Shown in pieces: positions 33,918-43,062 of a DNA stretch of 48,088 nucleotides. This stretch comes from JBMNCR01 sp049366695 (GTDB taxonomy: Bacteria; Bacillota; Clostridia; Eubacteriales; Alkalibacteraceae), in contig JBMNCR010000029.1 in assembly GCA_049366695.1 (NCBI GenBank), forward strand, positions 1-48,088. The letters are read 5' to 3'. The position numbers and the translations under genes are program-made. Numbering within the stretch: the first letter of the stretch is position 1; each line of letters opens with the position of its first letter. The notes beneath the pieces are model-generated. The model made no database searches. It saw nothing but the letters and a program-made list of their open reading frames with translations, and was not told where the DNA came from.

Positions 33918-35261
33918 TTGATTCATAAATATTACTTAAATAATATGTTTGTTTTATTAGATGTAAATAGTGGGAATGTTTATAGCATAGATGAAATTAC
34001 TTACGACATTTTAGACTATTATCCAAATAAAAGTAAAAAAGAAACTATTGATATTTTAAAGACTAAATATGATTTATCAGAATTAAGTGAAGCTATAAAT
34101 GAAATGAACATTTTGATGCAAAATAATGAGTTATTTTCAAAAAGCATTGAGATTAAAGATGGTTTTATTAATAATTCTAGCATTAAGGCAATGTGTTTAC
34201 ATGTATCACATGATTGCAATATTAGTTGTAATTATTGTTTTGCTTCACAGGGAAATTTTCATGGAGAAACTCTTTTAATGAGTGAAGAAGTTGGGAAAAA
34301 AGCTATTGATTTCCTTATTGCCAATTCAAAGCATAGAAAGAATCTTGAGGTGGATTTTTTTGGAGGAGAACCATTATTAAATTTTAATGTAGTTAAAGCA
34401 GTTGTTTCATATGCAAAGGAAAAGGGCAAAATACATAATAAAAATTTTAGATTTACAATTACTACAAATGCAGTATTATTAAATGATAATAACATGGATT
34501 ATTTAAATGACAATATGCACAATATTGTGCTAAGTATTGACGGAAGAAAAGAAGTGAATGACAGAATGAGACATACGGTAAATAATTCTGGAACTTACGA
34601 TATTATTATTAAGAATATTAAAGAAATGGTCGAAAAAAGGGGAGAAAAAGATTATTACGTAAGAGGGACATATACAAAATATAATCTTGATTTTTCTAAT
34701 GATGTACTACATTTATCTGATTGTGGTTTTAAGAATATTTCCGTAGAACCTGTTGTGGCTAGTCCAGATTTTGATTATGCTTTAAGTGAAGAAGACTTAA
34801 ATATGTTATTTAAAGAGTATGAAGAATTAGCAAAAGAATACATAAATAGAAAAGAGCATAATAATTCTGATTTTGATTTTTTTCATTTTAATATAGATTT
34901 AGATTCTGGGCCATGCCTTTACAAGCGTGTATCTGGATGTGGAGCTGGCAACGATTATATAGCAATAACCCCAAAAGGAGAAATATATCCTTGTCATCAA
35001 TTTGTAGGGAATGATAAATTTAAACTAGGAGATTTAGAGCAAGGAATTGTAAATACTAAAATGAAAGAAATGTTTTATGAAGCAAATTTATCAGATAAAC
35101 CACAATGTAATGATTGCTGGGCAAAATTTTATTGTGGCGGGGGTTGTTTAGCGAATGCATATAATTTTAATTCAAATTTAATGATACCTGATAAAATTGG
35201 TTGTGAATTAGAGAAAAAAAGACTTGAATGTGCAATAATGATTCAGGTATCTACAAGTTAA
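33918..35261 (+). CDS. scfB: SCIFF radical SAM maturase
   Basis: 447 residues. The N-terminal RRE-like region (about 1-85) is followed by the radical-SAM core with CNISCNYCFASQG and a C-terminal SPASM-type domain with cysteines in GPCLYKRVSGCGAGNDYIAITPKGEIYPCHQF and CNDCWAKFYCGGGC. It installs thioether bonds in the SCIFF peptide encoded 66 nt upstream. TTG start with TAGGGGGAA upstream; no better start fits the RRE. Confidence 0.96.
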   Translation: MIHKYYLNNMFVLLDVNSGNVYSIDEITYDILDYYPNKSKKETIDILKTKYDLSELSEAINEMNILMQNNELFSKSIEIKDGFINNSSIKAMCLHVSHDCNISCNYCFASQGNFHGETLLMSEEVGKKAIDFLIANSKHRKNLEVDFFGGEPLLNFNVVKAVVSYAKEKGKIHNKNFRFTITTNAVLLNDNNMDYLNDNMHNIVLSIDGRKEVNDRMRHTVNNSGTYDIIIKNIKEMVEKRGEKDYYVRGTYTKYNLDFSNDVLHLSDCGFKNISVEPVVASPDFDYALSEEDLNMLFKEYEELAKEYINRKEHNNSDFDFFHFNIDLDSGPCLYKRVSGCGAGNDYIAITPKGEIYPCHQFVGNDKFKLGDLEQGIVNTKMKEMFYEANLSDKPQCNDCWAKFYCGGGCLANAYNFNSNLMIPDKIGCELEKKRLECAIMIQVSTS

Positions 35262-35331
35262 TATATACGATTTGACTGTATTTTAAGCAAATTATATAAT
35301 TGTTTTATTGTTTACTAAGGAGGAAAATAAA

Positions 35332-36579
35332 ATGAAAAGTAAAAATATACTGATTTTTTTTACTATATTAGTATTGATTTTTGCATCTGCCTTCGTTATG
35401 TTTCAAGGCGTATCTTTTGGTCATTATGAATTTTTGCCAGTAGAGGATGCTATTAATTATGGTTTGGATTTGACAGGAGGAGTATACGTAGTACTAGAAG
35501 CTAAAGACACTACGGATGACCCTTTAACTGATGAAAAAATAGAAAGAGCTATAGCCACTATTAGAGAAAGGATTGATAGTTTAGGAGTATCTGAACCTAC
35601 TATTGCAAAACAAGGTGAAAAACGCATAAGAGTATCAATACCTAATATTCAAAATCAACAAGAAGCTTTAGATTTAATTGGAAAAACAGCACAGCTTGAA
35701 TTTGTAGATCCAAACGGAGAAGTTGTATTAACTGGAGAACACATTGAAGAGTCTAATGCTGTATACCAAAATGATAGTAATGGCATGCAAGAAGCTGTAG
35801 TTACATTGAAGTTTAATGATGAAGGAACTGAAGCTTTTGCAAGGGCTACTGAAGAGTTTTTAAATCAAGTGATTGAAATTAAACTTGATGGAGAAGCTAT
35901 TTCATCACCAGTTGTTAATTCAGTGATAACCGGAGGTGAAGCTTATATTGAAGGGATGGCTGATCTAGAAGAAGCAGGAAATATTGCTATGCTTATAAGA
36001 GCAGGTGCTTTGCCCGTTGAGTTAGAACCAGTAGAAGTAAGAACTATTGGACCTACATTAGGTCAAAATTCACTAGAAAAAAGTATACAAGCTGCTGGAA
36101 TAGGAATTTTATTGATTTTATTATTTATGCTTTTATATTATAGAGTGCCAGGTTTTATCGCGGATATAGCTTTAATAGCATATATTTTATTAACTCTTTT
36201 AGTTATAACTGGTATTGGAGTGACATTAACTTTGCCTGGAATAGCAGGTATGATACTATCAATTGGTATGGCAGTGGATGCGAATGTTATTATTTTTGAA
36301 AGAATTAAAGAAGAATTAAAACTTGGAAAATCTTTGTTAGCTTCGGTAGATGCAGGTTTTTCTAAAGCTTTTTCCACGATTTTTGATTCTAATTTAACTA
36401 CATTTATTGCAGGAATGGTATTATTCATTTTTGGTTCAGGTTCAGTAAAGGGATTTGCTATTACGCTTATGATCGGTATTGCTTTGAGTATGTTTACTGC
36501 CCTCTTTATAACAAAACGATTATTAAAATCATTTATTAAATGCCAATTAATAAAAAGTACTAAATTATATGGGGCATAG
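35332..36579 (+). CDS. secD: Protein translocase subunit SecD
   Basis: 415 residues. One N-terminal helix, GLDLTGGVYVVLEA, the extracytoplasmic P1 region, then five C-terminal helices with GLGVTLTLPGIAGMILSIG-type and MAVDANVIIFERIKEEL motifs and the conserved Asp. It uses the proton or sodium gradient to pull exported proteins through SecYEG. ATG 35332 has AAGGAGG 8 nt upstream, so the frame's upstream start at 35308 is rejected. secF follows 14 nt later. Confidence 0.96.
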   Translation: MKSKNILIFFTILVLIFASAFVMFQGVSFGHYEFLPVEDAINYGLDLTGGVYVVLEAKDTTDDPLTDEKIERAIATIRERIDSLGVSEPTIAKQGEKRIRVSIPNIQNQQEALDLIGKTAQLEFVDPNGEVVLTGEHIEESNAVYQNDSNGMQEAVVTLKFNDEGTEAFARATEEFLNQVIEIKLDGEAISSPVVNSVITGGEAYIEGMADLEEAGNIAMLIRAGALPVELEPVEVRTIGPTLGQNSLEKSIQAAGIGILLILLFMLLYYRVPGFIADIALIAYILLTLLVITGIGVTLTLPGIAGMILSIGMAVDANVIIFERIKEELKLGKSLLASVDAGFSKAFSTIFDSNLTTFIAGMVLFIFGSGSVKGFAITLMIGIALSMFTALFITKRLLKSFIKCQLIKSTKLYGA

Positions 36580-36593
36580 GGGGAGAGATAAAG

Positions 36594-37475
36594 ATGAAAA
36601 ATTTAAATGTAACGGGTAAAAAGAATATATTCTTTATAATATCATTAATATTAATATTTATTAGTGTAGGGGCATTATTGTATAAAGGATTAAACTTTGG
36701 AATAGATTTTATTGGTGGAACAATAATTCAAATAGAATTAAATGAAAAATTTGAAACCTCAGATATTAGTGAGATAATTGATACCTACGATAAAAGTGCA
36801 GATATAACTTATTCAGGTGATGAAAAGACACAAGTTATTATTAATACTAAAGTAGATTTAAGTGAAGATCAGAGAAAAGAAGTATTTCAAATTTTTAAAG
36901 ATAAATACGACCTAGAAGATGAAGATTTATTATCTATAGAAAAAGTAAGCCCTTCCATCGGGAGTGAATTAAAAAGACAATCTTTAATCGCTGCAGTTAT
37001 TGCGGTAGTCTGTATGTTGATTTATATTACATTTAGATTTGAATTTACATTTGGGATAGCATCAATAATTGCATTGGTACATGACTTGCTTATTGTTTTG
37101 GGAGTGTATGCAATATTTCAGATTCAAGTAAATACTCCGTTTATAGCTGCTATATTAACTATTTTAGGTTATTCAATCAATGATACAATAGTCGTGTTTG
37201 ATAGAATTCGAGAAAACAGAAAAAAAGATAAAAAACTTGATTTTGCTGAATTAGTAAATCGTAGTATATCACAAACGATAACACGTTCAATTAATACTTC
37301 ATTAACTACATTATTAGCATTATCAGCTTTATATGTTTTGGGAGTACAATCAATTAAAGATTTTGCATTTCCAATGATTATAGGTTTTGTAAGTGGAGCT
37401 TATTCATCAATATTTGTTGCTAGTTCATTTTGGTTTTGGGTAAATGAAAAGAAACTCAAAAGTACTAAGAGTTAG
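36594..37475 (+). CDS. secF: Protein translocase subunit SecF
   Basis: 293 residues, six membrane helices. The motifs GLNFGIDFIGGT (as in all SecF), FRFEFTFGIASIIALVHDL, TILGYSINDTIVVFDRIREN and the TRSINTSLTTLL box are present. It forms a complex with SecD and YajC. GGGGGAGAG ribosome site. Last gene of the scfA-scfB-secD-secF stretch. Confidence 0.96.
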   Translation: MKNLNVTGKKNIFFIISLILIFISVGALLYKGLNFGIDFIGGTIIQIELNEKFETSDISEIIDTYDKSADITYSGDEKTQVIINTKVDLSEDQRKEVFQIFKDKYDLEDEDLLSIEKVSPSIGSELKRQSLIAAVIAVVCMLIYITFRFEFTFGIASIIALVHDLLIVLGVYAIFQIQVNTPFIAAILTILGYSINDTIVVFDRIRENRKKDKKLDFAELVNRSISQTITRSINTSLTTLLALSALYVLGVQSIKDFAFPMIIGFVSGAYSSIFVASSFWFWVNEKKLKSTKS

Positions 37476-37576
37476 AATGGTTAGAAATTAATATATAATG
37501 AAGTGACATCCTTATATGTATTTGAGGATCTTATAAATCTTAAGAAATCAAACTATTGAAAATTTGTTTATTAATT

Positions 37577-37619
37577 ATAATAAAGATAATGTTACATAAT
37601 GTAATATTATCTTTATTAT
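37577..37619. other. Long inverted repeat after secF
   Basis: Twenty consecutive base pairs (one G-U in RNA) between 37577-37596 and 37600-37619 with a 3-nt loop. It lies 101 nt after the secF stop and 87 nt before the LapA-like gene. No T run follows, so it is not a standard terminator on the plus strand. It may be a transcript-end hairpin or an operator for the downstream gene. Confidence 0.65.
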
Positions 37620-37705
37620 GATAAAATATTATTAATATTTTAAACTAAAGAAAGTTATGTTATTTACTTATTAGTATTAATTTAAGTAACTTAGGGGGAA
37701 ATTTC

Positions 37706-38059
37706 ATGCAAGTAGGAGTTATATTTTCATTAATATTTTCTATTGTTATTACAGTTTTTGCTATACAAAATGCTCAACCAGTATCTATTAATTTTTTTCT
37801 TTTTAATGGGCAAGCATCATTAGCATTAGTAATTTTGATATCCACTACAGTGGGAGCACTTATTATTGGATTATTAAATTTATATAGTAGAGTAAAAACA
37901 AAAATAAGAATAAAAGAGTTAAATAATAAAATAGCTACTATTAAGGCAGATAATGACAGATTATTAGAGGAATTGGAAACCTTTAAGCCTAAAGTCCAAC
38001 CACTTTTCGATAAAGATAAAGAGAAAGTGGAGAGTAATGAAGATGATAAGTTAAAATAA
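37706..38059 (+). CDS. LapA domain (DUF1049) membrane protein
   Basis: 117 residues: two membrane helices (about 3-20 and 38-60) with the FAIQNAQPVSINFFLFNGQASLALVIL pattern of LapA/DUF1049, followed by a coiled coil (about 68-95) and an acidic tail. In Escherichia coli LapA works in envelope assembly; in Firmicutes the role is unknown. TTAGGGGGAA ribosome site. Confidence 0.82.
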   Translation: MQVGVIFSLIFSIVITVFAIQNAQPVSINFFLFNGQASLALVILISTTVGALIIGLLNLYSRVKTKIRIKELNNKIATIKADNDRLLEELETFKPKVQPLFDKDKEKVESNEDDKLK

Positions 38060-38182
38060 TATTTAATATTAGAGAATAAATATTTAAATTGTTTGTTTTT
38101 TAAAATACAGAGAAAATATCATCTTAAATATTGAAATAAAAGAGTTATAAAGTTCAGTGAAATGTAATATTTCAAGTTGTTG

Positions 38183-38216
38183 AAAAAGAAAACTTCACTT
38201 TACAAGTTTTCTTTTT
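38183..38216. terminator. Terminator after the LapA-like gene
   Basis: Perfect 13-bp stem (38183-38195 / 38204-38216), an 8-nt loop and a T-rich 3' arm. It is symmetrical, so it could work on both strands. Confidence 0.75.
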
Positions 38217-38322
38217 TAAATTATGAATAATTTATTTTTCATGAGATAGATGTGTGATGTGGAGAATAATTAGATAAAATATTATTAGGTAAACTTACCT
38301 AATATTTATATTTGAGAAGGTG

Positions 38323-40089
38323 ATGTATATTCATAAGTGGATTATAAGGAATAGAAAAGTTGATTATAAAAAGATGTCTCAACAAACTGGGATAAGTGAA
38401 GAGATTTGTATGATTCTAGTAGGTAGAAATATTACTTCTAAAGAAGATATTAATATGTTTTTAAATCCTAATTTAGATAAGTTGTACGATCCTATAAAAA
38501 TGAAAGATATAATAACAGCTACAGATATACTTATAGATAAGATAAAAAATAATAAAAAAATAAGGATTATAAGTGATTATGATGTGGATGGAATTATAAG
38601 TTGTTATGTCTTATTAGACGGACTAGATGAATTAAGTGCAAATGTAGATTATGTAATTCCTGATAGAATAAAAGATGGTTATGGAATTAATGATAGAATA
38701 GTAAAGGAAGCATTTAATGACGGTGTTGATACAATCATTACTTGTGATAATGGAATAGCAGCAGTTTCACAGGTGGAGCTAGCTAAAAAATTAGGATTAA
38801 CAGTAATAATTACTGATCATCATGAAGTACCTTTTACTATAGAAAATGAGAATAAATTATATTGTATACCAAATGCAGATGCAATAATTGATCCTAAGCA
38901 AAAGGACTGTAATTACCCTTTTAAAGAATTGTGTGGAGCTGGAGTAGTATTTAAACTTATCCAGTATTTGTTTGAAAGGATGAATATATCAAGTGAATGT
39001 TGTTATGAATATTTACAATACATATCTATTGCTACTGTATGTGATATAGTTGAACTAAATGGTGAAAATAGAATTATAGTTAAAAATGGTATTAAATCCT
39101 TAAATAATACTAAAAATTATGGATTAAAAGAATTAATAAGAGTTAATAGTATAAAAGATAAAGAAATCACATCTTATACATTAGGATTTATTTTGGGACC
39201 ATGTTTAAATGCAGCAGGTAGACTTGATAGTGCTAATAAAGCCATGGAATTGCTTCGTGCACAAACTAAGGAAGTTGCAACTGTTCATGCACAAGAATTA
39301 TATGAATTAAACATGAAAAGAAGGGCTATGACTGAAGAAGGATTTGACAAAATTCTTGATAAAATAGAAAATTCTCATTTAAAAGATGATAAAGTAAAAA
39401 TAATATATGATGATGAAGTACATGAAAGTGTAGTTGGAATAATTGCAGGTAGAATTAAAGATAAGTATAATGTACCAGTGATCGTACTTACAAAATCAAA
39501 AAGTGGTATAAAAGGATCTGGACGTTCAATTGAGATATATAATTTATATGAGGAGTTGTCGTTTTGCAAGGATTTACTCGATAAATTTGGAGGGCATTCA
39601 ATGGCAGCTGGTTTATCTATTCAGGAAAATAATATCATGCTTTTAAGAGATAGATTAAATGAAAAATTTAATATCTCCGAGGAAGAATTAATACCTAAAA
39701 TAATAATAGATGTTAGGTTACCTATTCACTTAGTCAATAAAGAGTTTGTAAGAGAAATAAACTTATTGGAACCTTTTGGTAAAGGGAATAGTAAACCAAT
39801 TTTTGGAGATAAGAACGTTGGCATAGTAATGGCTAGGATTTTTGGAGCTAAAAAAAATGTATTATCTTTAAAGTTAGTATCTTCTAATGGAGATATAGTT
39901 AATGGGATATTTTTTGGGGATATTAATTATTTTAATAAGCAGATTATTAAACAATTTGGGGATGAAGAGTTAGAAAAAATTTATTTAGGTAAGACAAATA
40001 AGATTAAAATAGATATAGCTTATTTTCCGAGAATAAATTTCTATAAAGGAAATGAAAACTTGCAAATTCAAATAAATTATATTAAATAA
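38323..40089 (+). CDS. recJ: Single-stranded-DNA exonuclease RecJ
   Basis: About 588 residues. DHH-family 5'-3' exonuclease for repair and recombination: ISDYDVDG (about 84-91), TCDNGIA, ITDHHEVP, then the DHHA1 domain with VVGIIAGRIKD and the GSGRS/KFGGHSMAAG motif, and a C-terminal OB-fold. The start is uncertain: GTG 38320 and ATG 38323 are within 2 nt of the ribosome site, whereas GGTGAT (38319-38324) is ideally placed for an in-frame ATT at 38329 that reads I-H-K-W, where RecJ proteins normally begin M-x-K-W. Confidence 0.95.
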   Translation: MYIHKWIIRNRKVDYKKMSQQTGISEEICMILVGRNITSKEDINMFLNPNLDKLYDPIKMKDIITATDILIDKIKNNKKIRIISDYDVDGIISCYVLLDGLDELSANVDYVIPDRIKDGYGINDRIVKEAFNDGVDTIITCDNGIAAVSQVELAKKLGLTVIITDHHEVPFTIENENKLYCIPNADAIIDPKQKDCNYPFKELCGAGVVFKLIQYLFERMNISSECCYEYLQYISIATVCDIVELNGENRIIVKNGIKSLNNTKNYGLKELIRVNSIKDKEITSYTLGFILGPCLNAAGRLDSANKAMELLRAQTKEVATVHAQELYELNMKRRAMTEEGFDKILDKIENSHLKDDKVKIIYDDEVHESVVGIIAGRIKDKYNVPVIVLTKSKSGIKGSGRSIEIYNLYEELSFCKDLLDKFGGHSMAAGLSIQENNIMLLRDRLNEKFNISEEELIPKIIIDVRLPIHLVNKEFVREINLLEPFGKGNSKPIFGDKNVGIVMARIFGAKKNVLSLKLVSSNGDIVNGIFFGDINYFNKQIIKQFGDEELEKIYLGKTNKIKIDIAYFPRINFYKGNENLQIQINYIK

Positions 40090-40147
40090 ATAATATTTAT
40101 TAATAGTTTTCTATAAAACCTAATTTTAAAATACAGGGGGTAATTAT

Positions 40148-40666
40148 ATGGATTTAAAAAGTACTATTAGAGAAGTGCCTGATTTTCCAAAAGAAGGAAT
40201 TAGTTTTAAGGATATAACTACTTTATTGAAAGATGCTGAAGCATTAAAACAGACTATCGATGAGCTTTCAAATATGGCAAAGGATATGAAGGTTGATATA
40301 GTTGTGGGTCCAGAGGCTAGGGGGTTTATTTTAGGTACTGCTATTGCATACAAATTAGGAGCTGGTTTTGTGCCGATTAGAAAACCTGGCAAATTACCAT
40401 ATAAAACCATAAAACAAAATTATTTTTTAGAATATGGAGAAGATAGCCTTGAGATACATAAAGATGCCATTGAACCAGGACAAAATGTACTAATTATTGA
40501 TGATTTATTAGCAACGGGTGGGACATTAAACTCAACTGCTAAACTAATAGAAAATTTAAAAGGAAATGTAGTGGGGATTTTTACATTGATAGAATTAACG
40601 GAATTAGATGGAATTAGCAAATTAGAAGCATATAATGTAAAATCACTTATTAAGTATCCATATTAA
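40148..40666 (+). CDS. apt: Adenine phosphoribosyltransferase
   Basis: 172 residues, the usual length. Salvages adenine to AMP with PRPP. It starts MDLKSTIREVPDFPKEGISFKDITTLL-like; VGPEARGFILGTAIAYKLGAGF and the PRPP loop VLIIDDLLATGGTL are present. CAGGGGG ribosome site. The order recJ-apt-relA is common in Clostridia. Confidence 0.97.
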   Translation: MDLKSTIREVPDFPKEGISFKDITTLLKDAEALKQTIDELSNMAKDMKVDIVVGPEARGFILGTAIAYKLGAGFVPIRKPGKLPYKTIKQNYFLEYGEDSLEIHKDAIEPGQNVLIIDDLLATGGTLNSTAKLIENLKGNVVGIFTLIELTELDGISKLEAYNVKSLIKYPY

Positions 40667-40670
40667 AGGC

Positions 40671-40800
40671 AAAAATCTCTAAACTTGAGACTTTTGAAAA
40701 GTAGAAATTCAAGGCATACCTGAAAAGAAGTAGAGGAATGTATCTTACCCATAAGCAGCACTTGAGTGAAGACAGCTATGCAGAAATACGAATTTTTTCA
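40671..40800 (+). ncRNA. Candidate structured RNA between apt and relA (6S-like?)
   Basis: Non-coding and highly foldable. A 5' hairpin (40671-40696) is followed by a closing stem, about AGAAATTC near 40702-40709 with GAATTTTT near 40791-40798. Inside are two arms, one around 40713-40743 and one around 40751-40782 (CAT-AGC / GCT-ATG with an inner CAC-TTGA-GTG). A terminator follows at 40808. The elongated shape with an open centre and the apt-relA position suggest 6S RNA, but I cannot confirm the family by eye. Confidence 0.4.
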
Positions 40801-40807
40801 ATTGTCT

Positions 40808-40830
40808 AAGCTGACTTTGTCAGCTTTTTA
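40808..40830 (+). terminator. Terminator upstream of relA
   Basis: Perfect 8-bp stem AAGCTGAC / GTCAGCTT with a TTT loop, followed by TTTTA. It closes the apt transcript or the candidate RNA. Confidence 0.85.
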
Positions 40831-40851
40831 TACGTTATAAATATAAGAGTA

Positions 40852-40860
40852 TGCTATAAT
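40852..40860 (+). promoter_or_regulatory. Extended -10 promoter for relA
   Basis: TGCTATAAT: a TGn extension plus a perfect TATAAT, 48 bp before the relA ATG and downstream of the terminator. The -35 is weak, which is normal for extended -10 promoters. Confidence 0.6.
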
Positions 40861-40908
40861 TATGCTCAAGACTAAAACATAATCTTAAGAATTGCAGGTT
40901 GGTGCAAT

Positions 40909-43062
40909 ATGTTAACTGAATTATTAAAAAGGATAAAAAAATATAATAAAGATGCCGATTTAAAAATAATTGAAAAAGCTTATAATTTGGCATTAGATGC
41001 TCATTCAGGTCAAAAAAGAATATCTGGTGATGATTTTATAGTACATCCCCTTGAAGTTGCTTTTATATTAGCAGATTTACAATTGGATATATCTACAATT
41101 ACTGCATCTATTCTACATGATGTCATTGAAGATACAGAGTATTCTTTTGATGATATAAAAAATAATTTTTCTTTGGAAATTGCAGATTTAGTTGATGGTG
41201 TAACAAAGATAAGTAGGCTGGAATTTAACTCAAAAGAAGAACAACAAGCAGAAAACTTAAGAAAAATGATCATTGCTATGGCAAAAGATATCAGAGTTGT
41301 TTTAATAAAATTAGCAGATAGATTGCATAATATGAGAACACTAAAATACATGCCTGAAAACAAACAAAATGAAAAGGCAAAAGAAACCTTGGATATATAT
41401 GCTCCCATTGCGCACAGACTAGGTATATCAAAGATAAAATGGGAATTAGAAGATATATCGTTGAGATATTTAGACGCTGAGGGGTACTATGATCTAGTAA
41501 ATAAAGTATCTAGTAAACGACAAGAAAGAGAAGAGTATATAGAAAAAGTAATAAATGAGTTAACTAGTCGTTTAGAAAAATCTGAAATTGAAGCTGATAT
41601 TCACGGTAGACCTAAACATTTCTACAGTATTTATAGAAAGATGTATTTACAGAATAAAAGCTTTGAACAAATTTATGATTTAATAGCTGTAAGAGTAATA
41701 GTAAATAATATTAAAGATTGTTATGGAGTTTTAGGAGTTGCTCACACTATGTGGAAGCCTATTCCTGGAAGATTTAAAGATTATATTGCTATGCCTAAGC
41801 CTAATATGTATCAATCGTTACATACCACTGTAATTGGTCCAAAGGGTGATCCCTTTGAAATACAAATAAGAACATGGGATATGCATAAAACTGCAGAATT
41901 TGGTATTGCTGCTCATTGGAAATATAAAGAAGGGGAAGAAGATAGCGATAACATTGAAAAGAATTTAATCTGGTTAAAGCAAATCTTGGAGTGGCAAAGA
42001 GAATTAGACGATGCCAATGAATTCATGGAAACCCTTAAAGTAGATTTATTTACTGACGAGGTATTTGTATTTACTCCTAAAGGTGATGTTGTTGAGTTGC
42101 CTAAAGGTTCTTGTCCTTTAGATTTTGCATATAGAATACACAGTGATGTAGGTAATAAGTGTATAGGAGCTAAGATTAACAGTAAAATTGTACCTTTGAC
42201 TTATACTTTGCAAAATGGTGATATTGTTGAAGTTCTTACCTCAGCTAATTCAAATGGACCAAGTAGAGATTGGTTAAAAGTAGTGAAAAGTTCTCATTCA
42301 AGAAATAAAATAAAGCAATACTTTAAAAAAGAAAAAAGAGAAGAAAATATTCATAAAGGCAAAGAGCTTATTGAAAAAGAAGTCAGAAGACAAGGACTTC
42401 ATAATTCTAATATTTTAAAACATCAATATTTGGAATATGTAGCGTCAAAAGCAAATTTGAATACTTTAGACGATTTATACGCAGCAATAGGTTTTGGTGG
42501 GATCAAGCCCAATTACGTTTTGCAAAAGATAAAAAATAAGTATAAAAATGAATTGAATATAGAAAATGAGCAAGAAATTTTAAAAATAAATGATGGAAAA
42601 GAAGTTAAGGATTATAATAAACTTGAAAAAGCAGTTAAAGTTTCTGGATTTAAAAATATGGCAGTACGTTTTGCAAAATGTTGCAATCCTGTACCAGGAG
42701 ATAAGATCGTTGGATATATTACAAGAGGTAGAGGGGTTTCGGTGCATAGAGCAGACTGTACCAATATAATGAATACAGATGATACTGGAAGGCTTATAGA
42801 TGTAGAATGGGTAAAATATACTAATGCTAATTTTAAGACCGAGATAAATATTAAGGCAAAGGATCAAAAGGGATTACTAACAAAAGTTACAAATACACTG
42901 TCTGATCAGAACATTTCGATAAGCTCATTAAATGTTAAGACTGATAATCAAGGATTTGCATATTTTAATATTGGTATTGAAATTAAAACAATTAAAGAAT
43001 TAAATCATTTAATAAAGAAATTAAACAAAATATCAGAAGTTATATCCATATATAGAACATAG
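40909..43062 (+). CDS. relA: Bifunctional (p)ppGpp synthetase/hydrolase
   Basis: 717 residues, a long Rel/SpoT enzyme. The HD hydrolase domain (about 20-180) keeps SILHDVIEDTEYSFDDI with H70 and D71, so hydrolysis is probably intact. The synthetase domain (about 225-350) has GRPKHFYSIYRKM and YDLIAVRVIV. TGS domain (about 392-452), a Cys-rich segment CCNPVPGDKIVGYITRGRGVSVHRADC, and a C-terminal ACT domain. It controls the stringent response. Its TAG stop abuts the dtd reading frame. Confidence 0.97.
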   Translation: MLTELLKRIKKYNKDADLKIIEKAYNLALDAHSGQKRISGDDFIVHPLEVAFILADLQLDISTITASILHDVIEDTEYSFDDIKNNFSLEIADLVDGVTKISRLEFNSKEEQQAENLRKMIIAMAKDIRVVLIKLADRLHNMRTLKYMPENKQNEKAKETLDIYAPIAHRLGISKIKWELEDISLRYLDAEGYYDLVNKVSSKRQEREEYIEKVINELTSRLEKSEIEADIHGRPKHFYSIYRKMYLQNKSFEQIYDLIAVRVIVNNIKDCYGVLGVAHTMWKPIPGRFKDYIAMPKPNMYQSLHTTVIGPKGDPFEIQIRTWDMHKTAEFGIAAHWKYKEGEEDSDNIEKNLIWLKQILEWQRELDDANEFMETLKVDLFTDEVFVFTPKGDVVELPKGSCPLDFAYRIHSDVGNKCIGAKINSKIVPLTYTLQNGDIVEVLTSANSNGPSRDWLKVVKSSHSRNKIKQYFKKEKREENIHKGKELIEKEVRRQGLHNSNILKHQYLEYVASKANLNTLDDLYAAIGFGGIKPNYVLQKIKNKYKNELNIENEQEILKINDGKEVKDYNKLEKAVKVSGFKNMAVRFAKCCNPVPGDKIVGYITRGRGVSVHRADCTNIMNTDDTGRLIDVEWVKYTNANFKTEINIKAKDQKGLLTKVTNTLSDQNISISSLNVKTDNQGFAYFNIGIEIKTIKELNHLIKKLNKISEVISIYRT

